Source: Hyphomicrobiales bacterium
GTDB lineage: Bacteria; Pseudomonadota; Alphaproteobacteria; Rhizobiales; Methyloligellaceae
DNA: 64,000 nt
Direction of reading: 5' to 3'
Assembly (NCBI GenBank): GCA_021775555.1
Contig: JAJFHP010000028.1
Location: forward strand, 30,826 to 94,825
Made by a program: the position numbers and the translations under genes. The first letter of the stretch is position 1. Each line of letters starts with the position of its first letter. This document shows, piece after piece, positions 37,283-45,548 of the stretch. Under the pieces are notes generated by a model. The model did not search any database. It had not been told where the DNA came from and saw only the letters and a program-made list of their open reading frames with translations.

Positions 37283-37585
37283 TTACTGCGCCACCGCTGG
37301 CACCGTGACGGTGACCACGGAACCATTTTTTCGAACGACCGTCAGTTTGTAGACCGGACCCGGACAAACGCGAACGGACTCCACCGTTCCGCCCTTGCTT
37401 TTCTCAACCGCATTTTTAACCTTGGCAGCGGGTCGCAATTTGATCCCGGCAAACCATCCGGCCTGCCGTGCCTCACCGAATGTCAGACAATTTGTCTGCG
37501 CATGCACGTGTGACAAGCTACGGTCAAGCAGCAGCAAAATGCCCAAGGCAATAAAAGCCCAAAAAAAATGGTTCCAACCGCGCAT
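37283..37585 (-). CDS. Small secreted PepSY-like protein associated with the two-component system
   Basis: About 100 residues: N-terminal signal or anchor (FFWAFIALGILLLLDRSLS) followed by about 70 exported residues with two cysteines (NCLTFGEAR, RVCPGPVYKLTVV). The pattern of an amphipathic helix followed by GPVYKLTVVRKNGSVVTVTV is PepSY-like. ATG 37583-37585 has GAGG 6 bases upstream and is preferred over the ATG at 37597. Position just before a PhoP/PhoQ-like pair recalls FeuN, the small periplasmic inhibitor of FeuQ in Sinorhizobium. That equivalence is inference. Confidence 0.65.
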   Translation of the reverse strand: MRGWNHFFWAFIALGILLLLDRSLSHVHAQTNCLTFGEARQAGWFAGIKLRPAAKVKNAVEKSKGGTVESVRVCPGPVYKLTVVRKNGSVVTVTVPAVAQ

Positions 37586-37662
37586 ATGATGCCTCAAGAA
37601 TATTCTTCAGCATCTACCATACGTTACACCAAATGAACCACACATGAATGGAGGTTGGGTTG

Positions 37663-38031
37663 TCAGCTGCTATTTGGCTCAATTTTCATCCAGCGCAAAA
37701 AACAAACCGGTTTGAGATGGAGTCCTAGCTCCTGTTTGGCCTCTTCGGCGCCGGTTTGGCAGTCCTCGTAAGAGGCGAACACGAACTCGGTGATCCCGAT
37801 GAGTTTCTTTTGTTTGACCTCGTAAACGACGATGACCCATACGGGATGTATATCCTCATCTGGAATCCTCGTGTCCTGTTCGCGTTGCTGCTGAACGCCC
37901 GAAAACCCTGGGCCATAAGGCACAGCGGCGGCACGCCCCTTTCGCACGGCCAGGACACCGCTCCACAACGCAACTAAAACCACCGCAATGAGCGACCATT
38001 TTACAGCTTCACGGATATCGTTACCGGTCAT
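37663..38031 (-). CDS. Hypothetical single-pass membrane protein
   Basis: 122 residues: membrane segment at about 12-28 (WSLIAVVLVALWSGVLAV), a Gln/Arg-rich linker, and a compact domain (PVWVIVVYEVKQKKLIGITEFVFASYEDC...KPVCFLRWMKI) with two cysteines. ATG 38029-38031 has GAGG six bases upstream. The frame continues upstream in phase into the terminase remnant, but an intrinsic terminator and 42 codons of unrelated sequence intervene, so it is called as a separate gene. No family recognised. Confidence 0.6.
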   Translation of the reverse strand: MTGNDIREAVKWSLIAVVLVALWSGVLAVRKGRAAAVPYGPGFSGVQQQREQDTRIPDEDIHPVWVIVVYEVKQKKLIGITEFVFASYEDCQTGAEEAKQELGLHLKPVCFLRWMKIEPNSS

Positions 38032-38127
38032 TTCGGCCCTCGCATATTGAATCCCACGCCGCATTGTGACCCCGCACCTGAGAAATGGTGGTGCGTGTGT
38101 CACGTTCGCTTGAGAAGCTGATGGGGG

Positions 38128-38161
38128 AAAAAGCGATGCACGCGCCGCTAGCGCGCATCGC
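38128..38161 (-). terminator. Intrinsic terminator at the break point of the terminase remnant
   Basis: On the minus strand GCGATGCGCGC-loop-GCGTGCATCGC forms an 11-bp stem with one G-T pair, followed directly by TTTTTCCCCC. It begins at the last codons that resemble terminase and would end transcription of the packaging genes there. Confidence 0.7.
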
Positions 38162-39276
38162 AGCCACTTGCCGCGGGTTGCCCGCACCATTCGAACAGGA
38201 ACGCCCGTATCAACCTGGGCAATCATGGCCATAACCAGCTCACCGCCCTGGTTGACTTCCGCCACCACACGATCAGCCCCTGCCCTGTGATAGGCAGCAA
38301 CGACCGCCCGCGCCCATTGGGTAGGTGCGGCCTGCTCTACTGTCGCATCGCGGATCACATGGGCACGGCCGTCCGGGCCAAGACCCGCAACGACAATCCC
38401 GCAGGCATCGGACCGCTTGCCGCTGGTCACGGGCGGGTCAACGGCAACGACAATACGCTCCAGCGGTGGATGCGCCGTTGCCCTGCACTGCTCAATCAGC
38501 CCGCGGGGCCAGAGCGCATCCGGCCTATCCTCCAAAATCTCGGCATCCAGTTCCTGGCGGCCAAGTCGCGTGCCCTTGTATCGGGAGACAATGGTGTCGA
38601 GAAACGCGGGCGCGAGATTGGCCGCATTATCATATGTGGTTGAACGTGTAACCACGCAGGAATCGTCTTCAATCATTTGCTTGAGCAAGGGGATTGGGCG
38701 CGGCGTGGTCGTCACGACCTGCTGGGGCTTCTCACCCAACCTCAGGCCAAATTGCAGCATGTCCCAACATTGTTCCGCATATCTCCACTTTGCGACCTCG
38801 TCTGCCCAAATATGACTGAACTGCGGGCCACGCAAACTCTCTGGATCCTCAGCCGAAAAAATCTGCGCAATTGCTCCGTTTTTCCAGGTGATTTGTTTTT
38901 TTGAGGGTTCGAATTTGGGTCTTTCATGGTCAGCATGAACGCCCAGCAAACCAGAAACCCCCTCGACCATGATAGAGCGGACATCGCTCAAGGTTTCTCC
39001 AATCAGGGCAATACGGGCTTGCCTCTGCTCAAGCGCAACCGCCCTCACCCATTCCGCACCGGCACGGGTTTTGCCCGAACCGCGTCCGGCCAATATCAAC
39101 CATGTTGTCCAGTCGGAGTTGGGAGGGAGTTGGTCCTCCCGGGCCCAAAGTGCCCAATCATGCAAGATTCTGTCAATTTCAGCAGACTCAAACTTTCCCA
39201 GATGCGTTTCAGTCTTCTTCCTCTGCGAGCATTCTCTCAAGGCGCGCTGCAATCTGGAGGCGGAAACGATCCGCAT
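38158..39276 (-). pseudogene. Truncated GTA-type terminase large subunit
   Basis: About 373 residues match the large terminase of RcGTA-like gene transfer agents. The ATPase domain has Walker A (LAGRGSGKTRAGAEW) and Walker B region (FSHIWADEVAKW), and the nuclease domain begins with IVVAVDPPVTSGKRSDACG and continues to AEVNQGGELV. Homology stops after RATRGKWLR. The C-terminal part, which carries the last nuclease acid (usually in a DALVWAL motif), is absent, so DNA cleavage should be lost. The frame runs on by chance into the next gene. The true start may be later than 39276; it overlaps the small terminase gene. Portal and capsid genes are not downstream. Confidence 0.8.
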
Positions 39277-39589
39277 CGATTTCCTGATCCTTCCATTTTA
39301 TCCCAGCCTTATCATCCCTCCCGCCAGGAGCCCCCTCCAGCTCGCAGATCTTTTCATAGAGCTTGGCAAGTGTTGTCAGTGTCCGGGCATCACGCTCGCA
39401 ATCCGCCGCACTCATTTCTTCACCTTCAACGAGCGATGTCCGTTCAATCCTGGTTTCGATTTCCTGCATCTTCTGGTCCAGGGCTGCATATAACCGGTCA
39501 ATGATATCCACGCGCCGCGATGCGCCGTCCGCACGGCAAGCGGTTTCGTCCTCATCGCTCACGCGCGGATCCTGTTTTTTGGAATTCAC
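39209..39589 (-). CDS. GTA-type terminase small subunit-like protein
   Basis: 126 residues, almost entirely helical and charged. The segment ERDARTLTTLAKLYEKICELE resembles the small terminase (g1) encoded just upstream of the large terminase in RcGTA-like clusters. It overlaps the large-subunit frame by up to 68 bases. It appears intact although its partner is truncated. Family assignment is from pattern and position. Confidence 0.6.
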   Translation of the reverse strand: MNSKKQDPRVSDEDETACRADGASRRVDIIDRLYAALDQKMQEIETRIERTSLVEGEEMSAADCERDARTLTTLAKLYEKICELEGAPGGRDDKAGIKWKDQEIDADRFRLQIAARLERMLAEEED

Positions 39590-39691
39590 TTATCTGGAAA
39601 TGCCTGGGCAGCATCTTGACTGCGCCGCGCTTGTCTCGCGCAACTGTCGAAATCTAGAGGAAACATACCCAAGTAGCGTTACGCTGTAAAG

Positions 39692-39720
39692 GATTATTTT
39701 CCTATTTTCTGAAAATAATC
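39692..39720. repeat. AT-rich perfect inverted repeat
   Basis: GATTATTTTC and GAAAATAATC form a perfect 10-bp inverted repeat with a 9-base spacer. It lies about 100 bases upstream of the small terminase start and about 90 bases after the ycgN stop, both on the minus strand. It could be an operator or a weak terminator; no G+C stem supports strong termination. Confidence 0.5.
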
Positions 39721-39807
39721 TTGTTTATCTGGTTTTCCATAAATATTTCAAATTGTTATATTCTGAAAAATTGAGAGCATCAGATCCAAATTGGTGGGTC
39801 AAGCGAT

Positions 39808-40281
39808 CTATTCTCCAGTGAGAATGCGCTTGATTGAGGGATCCTTAACGACAAACCGTATCATTTTTCCCTCCGGCACCCCCTCCTCGCTTGTTGCCCA
39901 GGGCCGGACAGATATACCAGCTTCGTGAACGGTGTTGGGGTCACCGGAGACAAGCGGATGCCACCAGTGAAGGTCCTTGCCCTCGGCGACTAGACGATAA
40001 GCGCAAGAGTGCGGCAGCCAGTCGAGCGTCTTGACCGTGTCGGGCGAGATGACGACACAATCATGAACGCGTGCATGGCGGTTGGGATAATCGGTGCATT
40101 TGCAAGCGCCGATATCGAGAAGTTTGCAGGCTAGGCGTGTGTGCAGGAGCTCTTCTGTGTCCTCATCCTCAAGCTTGATAAGGCAGCACTGGCCACAGCC
40201 ATCACACAGCGACTCCCATTCTTCCTGATTCATCTCGCGCAGAGACTTGTCGCGCCAGAATGGATCGCTCTTATCTATCAA
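39808..40281 (-). CDS. ycgN: YcgN/YkgJ-type cysteine-cluster protein (UPF0260)
   Basis: About 157 residues. The cysteine motif CDGCGQCC near the N-terminus, [17 protein letters not shown] in the middle and PHSCAYR further on are those of the UPF0260 metal-cluster family. TTG at 40279-40281 has GGGAG seven bases upstream and gives the usual N-terminus (PFW-x-DKSL-x-EM); no ATG fits. It is divergent from the class A PBP gene. Function is unknown, thought to involve an Fe-S or zinc site. Confidence 0.82.
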   Translation of the reverse strand: MIDKSDPFWRDKSLREMNQEEWESLCDGCGQCCLIKLEDEDTEELLHTRLACKLLDIGACKCTDYPNRHARVHDCVVISPDTVKTLDWLPHSCAYRLVAEGKDLHWWHPLVSGDPNTVHEAGISVRPWATSEEGVPEGKMIRFVVKDPSIKRILTGE

Positions 40282-40404
40282 GGCGCAACTCCCTGCTTGT
40301 ACTCGCCATGGATTTGCCTGAAAATCAGGTATAAATCTTACCAACTGTAACGACAATTGCTGGGGGATTCGTTTATCCACCAGCATAACAATTGCGGGTC
40401 TTCA

Positions 40405-42624
40405 GTGCGCGACTGGATTTTCAAGGCGACAGGCAGGAAAAAGCGCTTCAACTGGCTCGCGCTTGATTCCTCAATCGATGCCGGTCTGTTTGGCACATGG
40501 GCCGGTTTTCGCGACTGGTGGAGTTCCTATTCCAGTTTCTTTGCACGCTTCAGGCTTTCCGGATACCGGCAACTGCTGAACGAAATTGTCTCGGAATCAG
40601 CCACCATGGGCACCGGCGCGCTGATCGTTATGCTTGCCTTTGCCATTCCGGCTTTCGAGGAAACACGTACAGCTTGGCAAACGGCCGGCAAGTTCAGCGT
40701 CACATTTCTTGATCGCTACGGCAATGAGATCGGCAAACGAGGAATCCTCCACTCAGACGCTGTTCCCCTGGATGAAATCCCCGATCACATGATCAAGGCG
40801 ACGCTGGCTACAGAAGATCGGCGATTCTTCAATCATTTCGGCATTGATTTTCTGGGGACTTTCCGTGCCCTGGTTGAAAACATCCGGGCCGCTGACGTGG
40901 TTCAGGGCGGAAGTTCAATTACGCAGCAATTGGCGAAAAACCTGTTTCTCTCACCTGAACGCTCTCTGAAGCGAAAAATCAACGAGGCCTTCCTCGCAAT
41001 CTGGCTGGAGGCACGCCTCTCGAAACGGGAAATTCTGAAACTTTATCTTGACCGCGCCTATATGGGTGGTGGCGCCTTCGGGGTTGAAGCCGCGACCAAA
41101 TTCTATTTCGGAAAATCAGTGCGCGAGGTCACTCTTGCAGAAGCCGCCATGCTCGCCGGATTGTTCAAAGCACCCACACGCTATGCCCCGCATCTGGATC
41201 TGCCAGCCTCGCGGGCACGGGCCAACGAAATCCTGACCAACATGGTTCAAGCGGGATATCTCACGGAGGGCCAGGTTCACGGCGCGCGGCTCAATCCTGC
41301 CGAGATCATCGACCGCAGCGATTTTTACAGCCCTGACTGGTTCCTGGATTATGCCTTTGAGCAGGTTCAGGAGATCATGCGTGATCGCGGAGAGTTTGTC
41401 CTCACTGCCCATACGACCGTGGATGTCGGCCTGCAAAAGGCAGGCGAGGCCGCAGTTCAGAATATTTTGAGAACCCACGGGCGGGCTCGGCGCGCGGGCC
41501 AAGGAGCCCTGGTGGCGATGGAAACTGATGGGGCAGTTCGCACGCTGGTCGGTGGCAAGGACTATGGCGAAAGCCAGTTCAACCGTGCCAGTCACGCATA
41601 CCGCCAGCCCGGCTCATCATTCAAACCCTATGTGTATCTGACAGCGTTGGAAAATGGCTACACACCCGAATCAACAGTCGTTGATGGATTTGTTTCCTGT
41701 GGACGCTGGTCACCGCGAAACTACTCAGGAGGTTATCGCGGCGCGATGCCGATGAAACACGCGCTTATGCGATCACTGAACACCGTGGCCGTCAGGTTGT
41801 CGCTTGACGTTGGGCGGGAAAAGGTGCTCGCCAACGTTCACAAGATTGGCCACACCCATGTAAAGAAGACATGCTCAATGGCGCTGGGTGATACCGGCCT
41901 GACACTGGTCGCACATACCGGCGGTTACGCTGTCTTCGCCAATGGCGGCATGTCCGTTAAACCCTATGCCATTGAGGAAATACGCAATTCTCACGGCAAG
42001 CTTCTGTATGTTCATGAACGCGATGCTCCAAAGCCACGCCGTATTTTCGAGCGGAAGAAAATCGAGCAACTCAACTCGATGCTGGCACTTGTTGTTGCCA
42101 GCGGCACTGCGCGGCGGGCCCAGCTCCCCTTTACCCATGCGGTCGGTAAAACCGGAACAAGCTCGGCCTGGCGCGATGGCTGGTTTATGGGATTTACAGG
42201 TCAGTATGTGGCCGGCACCTGGTTTGGCAACGATAACTACTCACCAACGGCACGCGTGACGGGGGGCAATCTCCCAGCCATGGCATGGAAAGAATTCATG
42301 ATGTTTGCCCACGCCACCTATAACATCCCAAAAATTCCTGGAGTGCCAGTGCATCCGGCCCAGATGGCGGAGCAACAGCGCGTCGCGACCCTGAGGCAGG
42401 TTGATGCAACACTTGGCCGCCTTTCTCCCGCATTTCAAAGAATACCACCCAAAACGCGAAAAGCGCTTCAGGCTCTCAGCACGTTACTCAAAGATTCCGC
42501 AAAAATTCCACTCTCGCGGGATAACCAGCCGCAACCTCAAACTAAACCTCCATCCAAGCCGACCTCGCATGAAGCCCCGGGGATCGCGACTAATCCAGAT
42601 CAGCGCGCAAGCTTGCGGCAATAA
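40405..42624 (+). CDS. Class A penicillin-binding protein (PBP1a family glycosyltransferase/transpeptidase)
   Basis: About 739 residues: a cytoplasmic N-terminus, one membrane anchor (TGALIVMLAFAIPAF), a GT51 domain (ATEDRRFFNHFGID with catalytic Glu, GGSSITQQLAKNLFL) and a transpeptidase domain with SSFK (QPGSSFKPY), SLN (MRSLNTVAV) and KTGTS motifs. It polymerises and crosslinks peptidoglycan in the periplasm. GTG 40405 is taken as start because the upstream frame to 40357 runs toward the divergent ycgN. It is followed two bases later by a DUF1214 gene, then DUF1254. Confidence 0.92.
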   Translation: MRDWIFKATGRKKRFNWLALDSSIDAGLFGTWAGFRDWWSSYSSFFARFRLSGYRQLLNEIVSESATMGTGALIVMLAFAIPAFEETRTAWQTAGKFSVTFLDRYGNEIGKRGILHSDAVPLDEIPDHMIKATLATEDRRFFNHFGIDFLGTFRALVENIRAADVVQGGSSITQQLAKNLFLSPERSLKRKINEAFLAIWLEARLSKREILKLYLDRAYMGGGAFGVEAATKFYFGKSVREVTLAEAAMLAGLFKAPTRYAPHLDLPASRARANEILTNMVQAGYLTEGQVHGARLNPAEIIDRSDFYSPDWFLDYAFEQVQEIMRDRGEFVLTAHTTVDVGLQKAGEAAVQNILRTHGRARRAGQGALVAMETDGAVRTLVGGKDYGESQFNRASHAYRQPGSSFKPYVYLTALENGYTPESTVVDGFVSCGRWSPRNYSGGYRGAMPMKHALMRSLNTVAVRLSLDVGREKVLANVHKIGHTHVKKTCSMALGDTGLTLVAHTGGYAVFANGGMSVKPYAIEEIRNSHGKLLYVHERDAPKPRRIFERKKIEQLNSMLALVVASGTARRAQLPFTHAVGKTGTSSAWRDGWFMGFTGQYVAGTWFGNDNYSPTARVTGGNLPAMAWKEFMMFAHATYNIPKIPGVPVHPAQMAEQQRVATLRQVDATLGRLSPAFQRIPPKTRKALQALSTLLKDSAKIPLSRDNQPQPQTKPPSKPTSHEAPGIATNPDQRASLRQ

Positions 42625-42626
42625 CA

Positions 42627-43211
42627 GTGCGTTTACTCCTGAATCTTCTGTTTATCTTCATAGCCGCCCTTGCCCTGGGCCTTGGCTCCGCGTGGTACAT
42701 GATCGAGGAAGGCTCCGCACTCACAACGAGCCATGTCGGCCCCTGGTCAGTTTGGCGATCGGCCGGCAAGCCGGATGCAGACCCTTATACCAAGGCGCAT
42801 ATGGCGCGTGCCGGGCGCCTGCCAATCACCGCGACAAGCGCGCTATACTTTTTTGCCAATAGCGATGAAAAAGGAAACACCCTGTCTGCAAATTGCGAAT
42901 ATGTGGTTGAAGGGCGTCCACTTAATGCGGCCTGGTGGAGCCTTGCCATCTATGACGGGACAGGACGGCTCATTCCCAATAAAGCAGGGCGTCACGCTTT
43001 TAACAGGACCGATGTAGCACGCCGGGCCGACGGGTCGTTTCGTATTGTCCTGGCACAAAGTGCACGCCCTGGGAACTGGTTGCCAACAGCTAAACAGGGC
43101 AGCCTGAAGCTGGTGCTGCGCGCCTATGACCTGCGCGACGCAGACAGCGTACTCGACAAGGCAGCGGCAGAAAGAGGTTTACCAACCATTCGCAAGATTG
43201 TGTGCCGATGA
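42627..43211 (+). CDS. DUF1214 domain protein (short form)
   Basis: 194 residues: N-terminal membrane segment (LLLNLLFIFIAALALGLGSAWYMI) and an exported DUF1214 domain (YFFANSDEKGNTLSANCEYVVEG, AWWSLAIYDGTGRLIPN, WLPTAKQGSLKLVLRAYDL). In most bacteria DUF1254 and DUF1214 are parts of one large periplasmic protein; here each is a separate short gene. GTG 42627 starts it, two bases after the PBP stop. It overlaps the next gene at ATGA. Function unknown. Confidence 0.88.
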   Translation: MRLLLNLLFIFIAALALGLGSAWYMIEEGSALTTSHVGPWSVWRSAGKPDADPYTKAHMARAGRLPITATSALYFFANSDEKGNTLSANCEYVVEGRPLNAAWWSLAIYDGTGRLIPNKAGRHAFNRTDVARRADGSFRIVLAQSARPGNWLPTAKQGSLKLVLRAYDLRDADSVLDKAAAERGLPTIRKIVCR

Positions 43212-43777
43212 GAACAGCCATTGTCAGCGCCCTCGGCATTATTTTTCTCGCTGCGCTCATTCACATCACCGCAGTGTTAAGTCTGCCCTACCTTGCTCCA
43301 AAAAATGCCTGGGCCCGGGTTTCAGCATTGTCTGAAGCCAACAAGATGGTGGTCCTGCCCGCGGCTAGCCCTTCTCATCAAAGCTTGCCACTCATGGCGT
43401 CAGATGTCCGTTATGGCGTGTGCCGTTTCAACCTGGATAATGGGCCCGTCAGGCTCAGCACTCAGATACTCGACGATTTATGGTCAATTGCTTTTTACAC
43501 ACCCAGGGGGGAAAACTTTTATGCCATCAATGGCCGTGAACTGAAGCGCAGCCAGATCGAGATTATCATTTCCACCCGGAATGAGGTGGGCGTGAAGGCC
43601 GGCGCCAGCCTGCTGGATGAGATAGAAGATCTTGTCGTTGTCGACTCACCGGTACGCGAAGGAATTGCTGTCATCCGTGCACCTCTGTTGGGGCCCAGCT
43701 ACGCGGTGCAGACGGAAGCCGCACTGAAGCGCGGCGCATGCACCAGAAATTTGCCAGGTTCCGACTTCAACCGGTAA
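43208..43777 (+). CDS. DUF1254 domain protein (short form)
   Basis: About 189 residues: N-terminal membrane segment (IVSALGIIFLAALIHITAVL) and a truncated-looking DUF1254-like exported domain (DVRYGVCRFNLDNGPVRLS, DDLWSIAFYTPRGENFYAING). ATG 43208 overlaps the DUF1214 stop by four bases (ATGA), so the pair is coupled. The downstream position to a PBP suggests a peptidoglycan- or envelope-related role, but no function is known. Confidence 0.85.
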   Translation: MRTAIVSALGIIFLAALIHITAVLSLPYLAPKNAWARVSALSEANKMVVLPAASPSHQSLPLMASDVRYGVCRFNLDNGPVRLSTQILDDLWSIAFYTPRGENFYAINGRELKRSQIEIIISTRNEVGVKAGASLLDEIEDLVVVDSPVREGIAVIRAPLLGPSYAVQTEAALKRGACTRNLPGSDFNR

Positions 43778-43791
43778 AACGTCCAGATTAT

Positions 43792-44745
43792 CTACTTGAA
43801 AGAAGGACTCGGGTGGTCAGCTGGAGGCTGGCCGTAATAACTCTCCGAATGAGTTGTGGGAGGCCGTCTATAGGGGAAGTCTCGCAGAGAATTTAGCCGG
43901 TCTGTCATGCGGTCACCACGGCTCAGTAAGTCACGCTCGTCCATCGGCGGACGTGCATCGCTGCGCGCCATGGCAGCACGGAAAAAATGTTCCAGCTCGT
44001 ATTTGATCGACCCTGCACGATCACGCAGATGATCCAGTGAACCACGCACTTCGACAACGACCACGTCCGACTCGTGTGCACGCACCTCCTCGATCGCATA
44101 GTGGTATGCTTGAAGCCGCCTGCCGAAATCCTCGAAGACCGATTGAATATAGTCGAAATTCTCTTGCAGGCGAGCACGGGCCATGTCTCGTTCCTTGGCG
44201 CGAAGACCACGGTCGCGTTTCATCAATGTATCCAACCTTTGACTGTCATTGACCAGGACCCGTTGCGAGTAATGTCCAAACTGCGTCAAGGCCTGGTGGT
44301 CTGAACCTATTTCACGATCAATCACCAACAAGGGACTTTCAGGATTGTGCACCCAATGCCCCGTCCCATAGCCACTCATTTTGGCGTCATAAGATATTTT
44401 CGATGGTCTCATTTCACCTTTTGGCAGACGGTCCAAGGACCGTCCCAACCGATGACCCGCTTCACGCAACACATTTTCGTCTCTCGTGAATTCAGGCCAG
44501 GTCAAGCCCCTGGTGAGAATGTTTGTGTTGAGCAGGATCTCATCGGTTGCCTTGGTGAATGCCGTCGGACGGGTGCGCCCGAAATCACCTTCTGTTGCAC
44601 ACGCGCTCAATAGCAGTGCAAGCAAGGTGGGCAGCATCAGAAATTTTGCGATTTGGGAAGGGAGCGAGAACACGGCAATCGGGATACGCCATGCGCTGTG
44701 ATCACCAATGACACTAAGATTACACGGCATTACAACTCGACTCAT
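43792..44745 (-). CDS. Putative lipoprotein with coiled-coil region
   Basis: 317 residues in the longest frame. A lipobox LLSAC lies at about residue 45-49; the preceding 35 residues are poor signal sequence, so a later start (ATG near 44637) is possible but lacks a ribosome binding site. The mature part has helical segments (RDRGLRAKERDMARARLQENFDYIQSVFEDFGRR) and a Pro/Tyr-rich tail. No family recognised. It converges on the DUF1254 gene with 14 bases between stops. Confidence 0.7.
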   Translation of the reverse strand: MSRVVMPCNLSVIGDHSAWRIPIAVFSLPSQIAKFLMLPTLLALLLSACATEGDFGRTRPTAFTKATDEILLNTNILTRGLTWPEFTRDENVLREAGHRLGRSLDRLPKGEMRPSKISYDAKMSGYGTGHWVHNPESPLLVIDREIGSDHQALTQFGHYSQRVLVNDSQRLDTLMKRDRGLRAKERDMARARLQENFDYIQSVFEDFGRRLQAYHYAIEEVRAHESDVVVVEVRGSLDHLRDRAGSIKYELEHFFRAAMARSDARPPMDERDLLSRGDRMTDRLNSLRDFPYRRPPTTHSESYYGQPPADHPSPSFK

Positions 44746-44783
44746 GGCACAAACTCATTACAGCAAGATATTGGATAGACCTG

Positions 44784-44993
44784 TTACGATTTTCTCCGGG
44801 CAGCCCGTTTGGCACGCTTTCTTGTTTTTGGTGCAGCACTCGACATTTCCGGCTCCTTGTGGCGTTCGATCCTGACTCCGGGAAAGATGATGATCTCTGC
44901 GGACCGTCCTTCCGGTTGTTTCACGGATGACGGGGCGGCATCCTGTCCTGCCCTGTCGATATCGGGTTGGCGGAATTCCAGGATCGTGACCAT
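44784..44993 (-). CDS. Small conserved basic-tailed hypothetical protein
   Basis: 69 residues. The EIIIFPGVRIERH segment and the basic C-terminus KTRKRAKRAARRKS are the features seen; similar small proteins occur in Hyphomicrobiales. AGAGGTC lies eight bases before ATG 44991-44993, a good site. The basic tail could bind nucleic acid. Function unknown. Confidence 0.65.
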   Translation of the reverse strand: MVTILEFRQPDIDRAGQDAAPSSVKQPEGRSAEIIIFPGVRIERHKEPEMSSAAPKTRKRAKRAARRKS

Positions 44994-45147
44994 TTTTCAG
45001 ACCTCTAGTCTTGCGGGTAACAGATGGGACTCTCCAATAGAGACGCGATAACCAGTTACGCCACTTTGATGCGAACGTAGGTCAATTAGGGCCTTCTTAT
45101 GGTTAAGAAATTACTAACGGACGTCGGTATTTGGCACAGATGGAGAC

Positions 45148-45495
45148 TCAGTCTTCCAACAGTGCATCGTCGAGGAAATGACGTCCTTCTCTGTCTTCGA
45201 CCTCGATAATCCATATATCCGGGTCAAATTCCACCTGGCGCTGAAGATAGCTGTCTGCATCCACATCGCTCACCGTGTCTTTGCCCAAAGCGCGCATCCA
45301 GTATCTGTCATTGCTGCTGGCGTCCATACCCGCAGGCGCGGGGCCGTACAGACATACGGTACCGTCGAGATAATTGATCTTGATAAAAATGGCGCCGCCG
45401 TCGCTATGCCCACGACGCACCATCACGGCGGCCGCATCATTGCTGGAACAGCGTCGGATATAGGCCTTGGCCCAGATTTCTGCTTTGATGCGCAT
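45148..45495 (-). CDS. DUF1491 family protein
   Basis: About 115 residues starting MRIKAEIWAKAYIRRC, followed by AAAVMVRRGHSDGGAIFIKI, LYGPAP and a C-terminal WIIEVEDREGRHFL, the DUF1491 pattern conserved in alphaproteobacteria. The ATG at 45493-45495 gives the usual N-terminus; a longer frame to 45516 exists. It follows the peptidoglycan-binding gene on the same strand with 53 bases between. Function unknown. Confidence 0.85.
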   Translation of the reverse strand: MRIKAEIWAKAYIRRCSSNDAAAVMVRRGHSDGGAIFIKINYLDGTVCLYGPAPAGMDASSNDRYWMRALGKDTVSDVDADSYLQRQVEFDPDIWIIEVEDREGRHFLDDALLED

Positions 45496-45548
45496 ATATG
45501 TTCGAGATGACGGCAAAGAAAAACAGCCTTATACCCCGGCCCCAGAAC

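Noticed and set aside
37663..39276. A single 537-residue terminase-membrane protein fusion
   Set aside because: The frame is open by chance across an intrinsic terminator and 42 unrelated codons; the downstream part has its own ATG with a good ribosome binding site. An unbroken 42-codon run is not unusual.
45099..45120. CtrA-type site (TTAA-N7-TTAA) upstream of the 69-residue gene
   Set aside because: Only TTAA-N7-CTAA is present; one half-site deviates and single near-matches are common by chance.
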